This document shows, piece by piece, positions 10,286 through 18,189 of a stretch of DNA of 64,000 nt. Position numbers and translations under genes: made by a program. Positions within the stretch are counted from its first letter, which is position 1, and each line of letters starts with the position of its first letter. The notes beneath the pieces were generated by a model. It was not told the origin of the DNA, did not search any database, and saw only the letters and a program-made list of their open reading frames with translations. Source of the DNA: DATHKG01 sp035489435 (lineage in GTDB: Bacteria; Bacteroidota; Bacteroidia; Chitinophagales; Chitinophagaceae); NCBI GenBank assembly GCA_035489435.1, contig DATHKG010000023.1; one strand, written 5' to 3'.

Positions 10286-12664
10286 ATGTTTAAGAACTTC
10301 TTCCTGACCGCCTGGCGTAATCTATACAAGAATAAATTATTTACGGTATTGCATGTATTTGGCCTGGCGCTTGGGATGTCGTTGTGTTTGCTATATATAG
10401 CCTGGTTGGTTTTTATATTCACTTACGACGACTTCCATACCAACAAGGACCGGATCTACAGGGTTACTACCCTAATGCAAAACAATGAGGAAAATCCATA
10501 TTATGCCTCGGCCCCGGTTGAGCTTGCACACAACCTCGAAAAAGATATTACAGGCGTAGAAAAAGTCATCCGCATAAATACATTTCTTGGCGGGGAGATG
10601 ATACACGGCGATAAAAAGATTTATGTTGACGGCTATTTTGCAGATGTCTCATTTTTCCAGGTTTTTAATTTTCCTTTAGTTAAAGGTGATAAGGCTACCG
10701 CGCTGAGCCAACCGAACTGCATCGTTATTTCTGAAACCGAAGCGAAGAAATTTTTTGGCGATAAAGAGCCTATGGGTGAAATGATTAAAGCCGGACCATA
10801 TGGGGACCTGATGGTTACCGGTATCTGCAAAGATGTTCCGCAAAACTCGCATATGCAGTTCGGTGCAATTGCTTCCTATGCCACATACGAATCGCATATG
10901 AAAACTTTACCGCCGGTGAACCTGGATATCCGACAGGCGTTCATGGATGCTTACATATATATGCTGCTTTCCAAAAATGCCAAGCCGCTCAACATACAAC
11001 AATCACTGAATACAATTGCAAAACAACGCTATACACAGAAGGATTTTAAAGCCTCGTTCAAACTGCAGCGCCTGGATAAAATTGCACCTGGCCCTGAAAC
11101 AGCTAATTCGATTGGACCAACCTGGCAATACCTGTCAATATTCCTGGTGGGTTTAATCACCTTAATCATACTAATACCAGCTTGTTCCAATTATATCAAT
11201 CTATCTATTTCTCAATCGCTGGAGCGCATGCGGGAAATCGGTGTAAGAAAAGTATTAGGCGGGGAAAAGAAACACATCTTTTTGATGTTTATCGTTGAAT
11301 CAACAGTGGTGGCGCTGCTGGCACTTGTTTTTTCATATTTGATTTTTGAGGTAATACGAAAAGACTTTCTCTTTCAGATGGTGGAAACCTCGCCGATGAA
11401 TTTATCTCCCACATTGACGACTCTGATTGGTTTTGTAGTATTCGCAATTCTTGTTGGTGCTACAGCAGGCGTAGTCCCGGCGCTTTATTTCCTGAAGGTT
11501 ACGCCCATCAATGCATTGAAAGGAAAAGAATTAAAGTCAAGTGGTCGTTCTTATTTTCGAAAAATTATTTTAACCTCCCAGTTCATACTTTCTCTTGGCT
11601 TTACCATGGCTGTGCTGATCATGATCCGTCAGTATAATTATTCGGTTAATTATGATTTTGGGTTTGAACAGCAGAATGTCCTCGATGTTGACCTGCAAAA
11701 TATCGATCCGCAGATTTTTGCAAATGAATATTCAAAGCTATCGCCGGTAAAAAAGATTTCTTTATCGTCGCATGTTTTGGGGATTGGGGCTGCGCCTGAG
11801 CAATATGTGAAAGTTTCGCAAGGGGTAGATTCGCTTAAGACTTCATCTATATCAATAAACGAAGCTTTTATTTCGAATATGAAACTGGAGTTGCTGGCAG
11901 GAAAAGATTTCAGTAATAATGCTAATGAAAATGCGCGGCACATTATTATAAATGAAGAGTTGGCGAAAATCCTGAATCCCAAAGACCCTTTTGCCGCTAT
12001 CGACAGATCATTGATCTTAACTGATGGATCTGAAGTAAGAATCGTTGGTATCCTGAAGAACTTTCATTACTCGGGTCTTAAAGAATTAATCAAAGCTTTC
12101 TTTTTTGAATATAAGGCAGACAAATTCAGATTTGCGAATCTAAAATTGCAGTCAGCCGATCTCGCCAGCCTGATGCCTGCCATGGAGTCGACCTGGAAAA
12201 AGATTGGCGGTGAAGGGAAGTTCACCTCGCAGCTTTTTTCTGATGAGATAAAAGATGCTTATAGTTTTTATGTTACCATTATGAAGCTATGGGGCTTCCT
12301 CGGTATACTTGCAATTACAGTGGCATGCCTGGGTTTACTTGGTTCGGTATCCTTTACAACAAGAAAACGCTTCAAGGAGATCAGCATCCGTAAGGTGATG
12401 GGCGCATCTTCCAAAAATCTTGTGTTATTGTTATCGAGAGATTTCCTGATCCTGTTGGTGATCGCCACCTTCATCACCATACCGCTGGTTTATTTTATGT
12501 TTGATTATTTGTTGTCGACGATTCAGTCTTACAATATCCAGATCGGTATTTTTGAAATCGGCATTAGCCTGGTGATCGTGATGGTTTTGGGACTGACCAC
12601 TATTCTGTCGCAAACGTTGAAGGCAGCGAATAGTAATCCCGTTAATAATTTGAGGGCGGAGTAG
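10286..12664 (+). CDS. MacB/FtsX-type ABC transporter permease
   Basis: This 792-residue membrane protein has the architecture of the large Bacteroidota FtsX-domain permeases. It has an N-terminal transmembrane helix (about residues 20-42) after FKNFFLTAWRNLYKNKLF, a MacB-like periplasmic core, an FtsX block of three helices (about 285-410), a second periplasmic core, and a final FtsX block (about 675-785) with RKRFKEISIRKVMGAS. The motif ERMREIGVRKVLG in the first block is the matching signature. Such proteins work with a separate ATPase in efflux or mechanotransmission at the inner membrane; no ATPase gene is next to it. The substrate is unknown. Confidence 0.9.
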   Translation: MFKNFFLTAWRNLYKNKLFTVLHVFGLALGMSLCLLYIAWLVFIFTYDDFHTNKDRIYRVTTLMQNNEENPYYASAPVELAHNLEKDITGVEKVIRINTFLGGEMIHGDKKIYVDGYFADVSFFQVFNFPLVKGDKATALSQPNCIVISETEAKKFFGDKEPMGEMIKAGPYGDLMVTGICKDVPQNSHMQFGAIASYATYESHMKTLPPVNLDIRQAFMDAYIYMLLSKNAKPLNIQQSLNTIAKQRYTQKDFKASFKLQRLDKIAPGPETANSIGPTWQYLSIFLVGLITLIILIPACSNYINLSISQSLERMREIGVRKVLGGEKKHIFLMFIVESTVVALLALVFSYLIFEVIRKDFLFQMVETSPMNLSPTLTTLIGFVVFAILVGATAGVVPALYFLKVTPINALKGKELKSSGRSYFRKIILTSQFILSLGFTMAVLIMIRQYNYSVNYDFGFEQQNVLDVDLQNIDPQIFANEYSKLSPVKKISLSSHVLGIGAAPEQYVKVSQGVDSLKTSSISINEAFISNMKLELLAGKDFSNNANENARHIIINEELAKILNPKDPFAAIDRSLILTDGSEVRIVGILKNFHYSGLKELIKAFFFEYKADKFRFANLKLQSADLASLMPAMESTWKKIGGEGKFTSQLFSDEIKDAYSFYVTIMKLWGFLGILAITVACLGLLGSVSFTTRKRFKEISIRKVMGASSKNLVLLLSRDFLILLVIATFITIPLVYFMFDYLLSTIQSYNIQIGIFEIGISLVIVMVLGLTTILSQTLKAANSNPVNNLRAE

Positions 12665-12670
12665 CATATT

Positions 12671-12708
12671 GGTGACCAATTAGGATGACAACCTAAAGCA
12701 TGGTCACC
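12671..12708 (+). other. Imperfect hairpin downstream of the permease
   Basis: GGTGACC and GGTCACC are 7-bp inverted arms with an inner near-match (ATTAGG/CCTAAA), starting 7 bp after the permease stop. No T-tract follows, so an intrinsic terminator is possible only in a weak sense. It could equally stabilise the 3' end of the mRNA. Confidence 0.4.
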
Positions 12709-12748
12709 TCTCGGAAACTTCAGTTTCAATCCGGTACCAAAGAAGGTC

Positions 12749-12900
12749 GGACGAAGAACAGGAAGGACAACACGAAGGAGAGTTTTTTAAGTGAGATGAT
12801 AATTTGAAGCAGCGGACCCTGTCAAAAATCCGAATTTTTTAAATGACCGATATTTCAGTCAAAAACGAGTCATTTTGACTGAAATAGCGGTCATTTTGAA
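12749..12900. repeat. Dispersed polypurine-plus-hairpin element, copy A
   Basis: A polypurine head (GGACGAAGAACAGGAAGGAC), a shared spacer containing GAGTTTTTTAAGTGAGATGA, then a hairpin with 24-bp arms (12,841-12,864 and 12,873-12,896; one mismatch) around an 8-nt loop. The same arrangement recurs at 22,183-22,355 with high identity by eye. It carries no gene. Size and structure fit a MITE- or REP-like element. Confidence 0.75.
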
Positions 12901-13102
12901 AAACCGCTAAAAATGAACCCTTCTGGTGATCCTTGCCTGAATTTTTTAGAGTCGTGGTATTATGCAATCTTATTATTGATTCATTAATTTCATAAGTTCA
13001 ACATCCTAACCCTGAAAATGAAGTTTGCAGGACTTCCATCAACTATTGCTGTGACAGACTTTAACCTATGATTACAATTAAAGAATTCAACCAACAATAA
13101 CA

Positions 13103-15340
13103 ATGTCAGACTTCAACCAACAAATACTTGGTGTTTTGAAAAAGATCAGTGGCAGCGGCAGTTTTGTGAGCGCAGGGGCCGAACCGTTTATTTTCCCGGG
13201 AATGACAGTTAGGGATATTGGCGAAATCAGTTTTCCGGTAAATGCAACACAGGCACAGGCATTGATCGGCAAAGCCCGTAAAGCCCCGTTCGGCAAGGGA
13301 AGCAAAACAGTATTGGATACAAATATCAGAAGTGCATGGGAGATTGACGCTGATAATGTCAATTTTGAAAATAGTAACTGGCCAAAGTTTGTGCAAGCGA
13401 TCGTCGAAAAGGTAAAACCTGATCTGGGTATTCAGGATGGAAAAGTTGTGGCAAATCTGTATAAACTATTGATCTACGAAAAAGGAGATTTCTTTCTAGC
13501 TCATAAAGACTCAGAAAAAGAAGCGGGAATGTTCGGGACTTTGATCATAGGGTTACCTTCAAAACATGAGGGAGGCGAACTACAGGTTCAATTCGATGGA
13601 AATACGCGCAGCTTCGAATTTTCCCAATCGACTAATCAATACCAGATCCCTTTTGTTGCATTTTATGCAGATTGTGAACACGAGGTAAAGCCACTGCGTT
13701 CAGGTCATAGAATCTGCCTGGTGTATAACCTTGTTCAGAAAAAGGGTAATAAGAAAATAAAGCCACAACAAATTGGAAACTATGCCGACCAACTCGCGAT
13801 GATTCTGAAATCCGCTGAAAATGATCCCGATTTTCCAAAAATCGTATTACTCGGCCACCAATATACTCCTTCAAATTTCAGGATGAGCACGCTCAAACTT
13901 AATGATCGTCCAAGAGCGGAGGCCCTGATAAACGCAGCGGCAAAAGCCGGGTTTTATGCGAAAGCCGGATTGGTCACAAGCTATCAGATAGGAGAGTTGA
14001 CATTCGATTATGATGAAAGGCCGTCAAGCCGGAGGCGTCGCTATGGCGAGTTTGGCGAACTTGATAATGAAGTTCTGGCCGAAAACGGCACCATGGGTGA
14101 AGTATTTGATGAATGTGTACAGGTAGAGCATTGGATGCCAGATGGAATTCCCCCCTTGAAAAATCTATCATTTGAAGAAGATCAGCTGATTTCGCCTATA
14201 AAACTTAACGAAGGTAATCCGGTTGAAAAAAACGAAACTGAGTATACTGGCAATGCGGGCATGGAAATGGAATATTGGTATCACTATGGGGCCATATTTT
14301 TATGGTCACGTAAAAACCACTATCAACTTCTTATAGATCAGCCAGCGGATAATAAACTAGAGTGGATCAATTATTATAATCAACATTGGGATAACCTTGA
14401 TACGTCCGATCACAAGCTTATAAAAAAACTTGCAGAAGATGGTTTTGAACATTCAAACGACAAAGAATTAAATTTTGATCCTTTGGCGGAATGGTTGATC
14501 AATCTGGAAGATGAGAAATATCTTAAACGCAGCGCTGTAAAAATGTTGGTGGATCATTTTAACCAGGTATCAGTTGCAAGCTGGATTAAACTTTTGGGAA
14601 AATATCCGTCAGGTTGTTTTGAAAGTATATTTACTGGCGCCGGTGAAAGGGCTGAAGCCGGCATATTGCATCATTTGCTGGCCGTTCTTCGCGGTATAAT
14701 CAATACGGGTAAAACCTACAGCGCATTCGTGCTGGCAAGGTTGAACAAGCTGCCCTCCTACCTGGAAGCTTTGAATCTCACAGAAACAAATATTAAACAA
14801 GCTGCACAGAAAACATTAAGGGAAACATTGATATTGAGTAAACTTAAGGCTGCTGATGACCCATGGTTCGAAAACACAAACAAAGCATTTACACGAAAGC
14901 TGAACCGGTCCTATGTGAATGATGTGCTGTTAAAGGTGATCCTTGAATCCAAAGAGAAAACCCGGCTTGGCGGAATGATACTTAAGATTTGCATAACGGA
15001 CCTGGAGAGGAGGGTTGGCAAAAAGCCCGCTCCACCTTCAGATTGGACAAGAGCTGTTCCAGCGCACGCCAACCATGATAAAAAATGCTGGGAGATCCTG
15101 GCGCCTTTTCTACTGTCACCGGTACAACAGGTCTTCGATTATAGAAAAGCGCAAGCTGAAAGATCAGACATGGAGCATGCCATTACACGAGTCACTGTTG
15201 ATCTTAAAATGGAAACAATCAGGATAGGATCGCCTCATACGCTCAGAATAAAAAAGACTCAGGCGGCCTATGAAACAAAACTGGCGGAGTGGAAAAAGGA
15301 TGTTGAGTTGTTGAAAAAAGCGGGCAGTTTTCTTTTATGA
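13103..15340 (+). CDS. Large 2-oxoglutarate/Fe(II) oxygenase-like protein
   Basis: In this 745-residue protein, residues about 90-215 form a prolyl-4-hydroxylase-type double-stranded beta-helix. The metal ligands are visible as H134-x-D136 (FLAHKDSEKEAG) and H193 (CEHEVKPL), with R203 (SGHRICLVYNL) as the 2OG-binding arginine. The first ~85 residues and the remaining ~530 residues match nothing I recognise. The usual reaction is hydroxylation of a protein side chain or nucleobase, but the substrate is unknown. The gene stands alone between the dispersed repeat and a GNAT remnant. Confidence 0.8.
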   Translation: MSDFNQQILGVLKKISGSGSFVSAGAEPFIFPGMTVRDIGEISFPVNATQAQALIGKARKAPFGKGSKTVLDTNIRSAWEIDADNVNFENSNWPKFVQAIVEKVKPDLGIQDGKVVANLYKLLIYEKGDFFLAHKDSEKEAGMFGTLIIGLPSKHEGGELQVQFDGNTRSFEFSQSTNQYQIPFVAFYADCEHEVKPLRSGHRICLVYNLVQKKGNKKIKPQQIGNYADQLAMILKSAENDPDFPKIVLLGHQYTPSNFRMSTLKLNDRPRAEALINAAAKAGFYAKAGLVTSYQIGELTFDYDERPSSRRRRYGEFGELDNEVLAENGTMGEVFDECVQVEHWMPDGIPPLKNLSFEEDQLISPIKLNEGNPVEKNETEYTGNAGMEMEYWYHYGAIFLWSRKNHYQLLIDQPADNKLEWINYYNQHWDNLDTSDHKLIKKLAEDGFEHSNDKELNFDPLAEWLINLEDEKYLKRSAVKMLVDHFNQVSVASWIKLLGKYPSGCFESIFTGAGERAEAGILHHLLAVLRGIINTGKTYSAFVLARLNKLPSYLEALNLTETNIKQAAQKTLRETLILSKLKAADDPWFENTNKAFTRKLNRSYVNDVLLKVILESKEKTRLGGMILKICITDLERRVGKKPAPPSDWTRAVPAHANHDKKCWEILAPFLLSPVQQVFDYRKAQAERSDMEHAITRVTVDLKMETIRIGSPHTLRIKKTQAAYETKLAEWKKDVELLKKAGSFLL

Positions 15341-15353
15341 GATTTTTCATTTC

Positions 15354-15570
15354 GGATGCTTCATCATCCAGCGGGTCTACTATTACTGCCATTGAATCAA
15401 TTTGTGTTGAAGGGAAATAGCTTCTTTTTAAGGCATCTATCAAAATCGCTTCGCCCAATCCCTGGCGGTAGTAGTTTTTGCTAACAGCTAATCTCCCTAA
15501 TAATACCGCTGGCAAGTCACTATATTCGGTTGTTATGCTATTGTCACTTTCACTATTTCGCCTTATGTTT
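15354..15570 (-). pseudogene. Remnant of a GNAT acetyltransferase (TacT-like toxin family)
   Basis: The minus strand encodes a central GNAT piece: YSDLPAVLLGRLAVSKNYY, the acetyl-CoA loop RQGLGEAILIDALKRS, then IDSMAVIVDPLDDEAS. The spacing matches the core of GNAT toxins of TA modules. The N-terminal third and the C-terminal strand are missing, and no proper start remains. The fragment is wedged between the 2OG oxygenase stop (15,340) and the NUMOD gene, and its open frame simply runs into antisense of the oxygenase. It is probably a relic left by a rearrangement or by arrival of a neighbour. No antitoxin is visible beside it. Confidence 0.75.
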
Positions 15571-15604
15571 ACTTTTGTCTATCACAAACAAAAGTGCTTC
15601 CGGA

Positions 15605-17383
15605 ATGCCGAAAGACTACAATAAATATCCGTTCCGCAACATGTTGCTCGAAAACATGCCAGGAGAAGAATGGGGGGATCTGCCGGGTTTTGATGGATAC
15701 ACATGCGTGTCGAACTATGGCCGGGTCTGGTCTTATGCGCGGCTGGTGGAGCTTTCAACAGGGCAGTGCTATTATACAAAAGACATGTTCCGCAAACAAA
15801 GCATCGCAAAATCTTATAATCAATATACAAAAGAATACTCCGAACAGCTAAGGGTTAAGATCAGATATGGAGGCATCAACCATTCTTTCATGGTAAACAG
15901 GCTCGTTTATGACCTCTTCGTTGCGCCCCTGGATACCGTTCCGGTAACTGCACTGGTCGTTCATAAAGACGGGGACAATTGCAACAATCATTTCAGCAAT
16001 CTTGTGCTGATGAATGGAACCGAGCTATACATTCATGATCTTGGTCTGAAGCGAAGACCGAGATCAGGGCGGAAAATTAAGGTCGGCGAAAAAATTGTTT
16101 GGGCCGAAAATAATGCTCCAAGGCCCGTTGTACAGTACCTGTTAAACGGCAAAAAAGTAAATGCATTTGAAAGTATAGATGCCACAGCAAAAGCTACAGG
16201 TTATCATCGTTCAAGCATACGCGACTCCATAAACCAAAAGGTGATACAGTTAAATGGATTTGTTTTTAGATTTAAGGGTGACAGATACCGGGGAGAATAT
16301 AAATCATTTTCTTATGAGAAGGAAATAACTCAATATAGCCTGGAAGGCAAGATTATTCGCAGCTATCCCAGTCTCAAACAAGCTTCGGACCTCACCGGGA
16401 TAACTGCAGATACAATCAGCAGCTGTGCCCGGAGAAAAGGGAAACTCGGAGGTGGATTTGTGTGGCGGTTTAAAAACGAAAGATACAATGGTGAATTTGT
16501 CGGAATGATGAAAAACAAGAGAAGGGTCATTGTTCAATATCTTCCGGATGGTAAAAAAATAAACACGTTTCCGAGCATCCGTCAGGCCGCGATATTTCTA
16601 AAGGTTTCAGAAGCAACTCTACGCGATTGCGCAATGAGGAAAACAAGAATTTCCCACGGGTATGTTTGGAGGGTCGAGGGAGAAACTTATCATGGCGAAT
16701 ACGAACCCTATATCCGAAGCAAACCTGTGGCCCAATATTCCTTAAAAAATAAATTGATAGCCATACATGAAAGTATAGAACTGGCAGCTAATGCAAGCGG
16801 TTTAACACCCGCCAATATTCAGAAAAATGCTTCCGGAAAAAATTATACTGCGGGAGGTTTTATCTGGAAACCTGTTACACAAGAACAACGTTTTACCCTT
16901 ATGGCATCCAGGGCAAAGCATGCTGCAAAAACACCTTTATTCGAAGCACCCGCTGTGAAAATCAAGACCCGGACAGGCAAAAAAGTGACCCAGTATAACC
17001 TGGCAGGCGCTAAAATACGGACCTTTACAAGTACCAAAGAAGCAGAACGTTTAACCGGGGTTCATGCAACTTCCATTTCCGCTGTAGCCAATAAGAAGTT
17101 CAATACCACTGGCCGCTTTATCTGGATTTACGGCGATGGACCGAAAAAACTTGATATTACCAAACACTTTTCATCAACCGCTGAAAAAATCAGGGCCATC
17201 AGCATTCCTGTTATTAAATTCTCCATTGAAGGCGAGCTTCTTGAGACCTTTCCAAGTATTGCAGAGGCTGCCAGATCAGAAAAAATCGCTGTAAAAACCA
17301 TTTCCGCAGCCGTCAATGGAAAAACAAAGTCTGCCGGCGGATTCTTATGGGAACGAAAGCCAAATGATTTAACTCGTAGCTGA
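15605..17383 (+). CDS. NUMOD4-HNH protein with six NUMOD1-type repeats (homing-endonuclease-like)
   Basis: From the ATG at 15,605 this is a 592-residue protein. Residues about 20-50 match NUMOD4 (EEWGDLPGFDGYTCVSNYGR) and residues about 95-140 match an HNH-like region (VVHKDGDNCNNHFSNLVLM), as in phage and bacterial homing endonucleases. Then six ~50-residue NUMOD1 helix-turn-helix repeats follow, at about 173-222, 239-288, 305-356, 372-421, 458-507 and 532-582. Each runs Q-Y-x-L-x-G-K ... F-x-S-I-x-x-A ... G-G-F-x-W. NUMOD1 normally occurs in one or a few copies as a DNA-binding module. An upstream in-frame ATG (15,530) adds 25 hydrophobic residues and overlaps the GNAT relic, so I rejected it. 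Confidence 0.85.
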   Translation: MPKDYNKYPFRNMLLENMPGEEWGDLPGFDGYTCVSNYGRVWSYARLVELSTGQCYYTKDMFRKQSIAKSYNQYTKEYSEQLRVKIRYGGINHSFMVNRLVYDLFVAPLDTVPVTALVVHKDGDNCNNHFSNLVLMNGTELYIHDLGLKRRPRSGRKIKVGEKIVWAENNAPRPVVQYLLNGKKVNAFESIDATAKATGYHRSSIRDSINQKVIQLNGFVFRFKGDRYRGEYKSFSYEKEITQYSLEGKIIRSYPSLKQASDLTGITADTISSCARRKGKLGGGFVWRFKNERYNGEFVGMMKNKRRVIVQYLPDGKKINTFPSIRQAAIFLKVSEATLRDCAMRKTRISHGYVWRVEGETYHGEYEPYIRSKPVAQYSLKNKLIAIHESIELAANASGLTPANIQKNASGKNYTAGGFIWKPVTQEQRFTLMASRAKHAAKTPLFEAPAVKIKTRTGKKVTQYNLAGAKIRTFTSTKEAERLTGVHATSISAVANKKFNTTGRFIWIYGDGPKKLDITKHFSSTAEKIRAISIPVIKFSIEGELLETFPSIAEAARSEKIAVKTISAAVNGKTKSAGGFLWERKPNDLTRS

Positions 17384-17608
17384 TGCTCTATTTTGGATTT
17401 ACTTAAATGACCGCACTGGAACACGCCATCGGGGATGATTCCACAATAAATGAAGGTGATGAAGAAAAGATTCAAATGATTGTAACCCCGGTTTTAGAAA
17501 GATCTATTCAAATTGCTTAAGCGGGTAAAATTATTGAGGCTGTCGAACCAGTGCTGATAATTTTCACTACCATAGAAAATGAAATGGATCACGTTGCAGA
17601 CGAAGGGT
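17384..17608 (+). other. Decayed intergenic stretch after the NUMOD gene
   Basis: A 37-codon frame (17,407-17,520; MTALEHAIGDDSTINEGDEE) and a following open frame look like debris rather than genes. I do not recognise a family. The neighbouring relics on both sides suggest a decaying region. Confidence 0.3.
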
Positions 17609-17928
17609 TTACTTTTCAACTACTTGTAGAAGACTGTTTTGAGGTTCTAAAAATTTTTGCCTCTGCACTTTCCTTTCTTGCAATTTTGCTAACCGGTCTT
17701 TTACTGAACGTTGTAGAGTCTTTTCGTATTCAACGGTAATTGAAATGCCTAGTATCCGTAGTTCAGCAATGCTACACAATAGATCTGTATTGTATTCCTG
17801 GAATATGCATGTACCAGTTGTTTGCCGTGAACGGTTATAGTTTTCAGCCAATTCGCTGCGTGCTGCAGGCGCTGTGGGCGTTTCAAAGTGCGTTTCTTTG
17901 AAACATCCCGATTATTATTTCTCTTCAT
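17609..17928 (-). pseudogene. Frameshifted small gene remnant
   Basis: Two overlapping frames on the minus strand join into one plausible small protein. It starts at the ATG at 17,928 (MKRNNNRDVSKKRTLKRPQR ... AANWLKTITVHGKQLVHAYS) and continues after a one-base shift near 17,800 as TDLLCSIAELRILGISITVEY, ending at 17,609 in a charged helix. The composite resembles small proteins I have seen with the pattern 'PQRLQ-A--W-----G---V--Y---(F/Y)--D-LCA--EL--LG', of unknown function. In the current sequence the first frame stops at GYG-Y-stop near 17,750. Frameshift or sequencing error cannot be told apart here. Confidence 0.6.
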
Positions 17929-18132
17929 CGGACTCTAAAATAAGAAAAGTCAGTCTAACCCCACCCGGCCACTTAAGTGAAATCGGTAATAACAAGTCGC
18001 AGATTTTAGGAATCACGAATACACAACTCTTAATAAAAAGGTTCACTCTGTGAATCCTGGCTGTTAAAAAATCACCTAACGCCTATTCATACAATTCTGT
18101 TTTTTTCAACCCCTGCTGAGGTGGCACACCAT
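17929..18132. other. Intergenic, nothing recognised
   Basis: This sequence lies between the frameshifted remnant and the repeat at the LamG gene end. I find no coding frame or structured element. Confidence 0.3.
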
Positions 18133-18189
18133 AACTTCTCCATAATCCCACCGCTTCACCATTATTTCACCACTTCCCCATTATCTCAC
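18133..18189 (-). repeat. Three 19-bp tandem repeats across the stop codon of the LamG gene
   Basis: Read on the minus strand the units are GTGAGATAATGGGGAAGTG, GTGAAATAATGGTGAAGCG and GTGGGATTATGGAGAAGTT. The first contains the last two codons and stop of the LamG protein (GTG AGA TAA). The array then runs into the intergenic region. Confidence 0.75.

Noticed and set aside
12671..12708. Intrinsic terminator of the permease gene
   Set aside because: There is a stem but no T-run; kept only as a hairpin of unknown role.
17609..17739. Plus-strand 62-residue protein antisense to the frameshifted relic
   Set aside because: The minus-strand composite has recognisable structure; the plus frame is its shadow.
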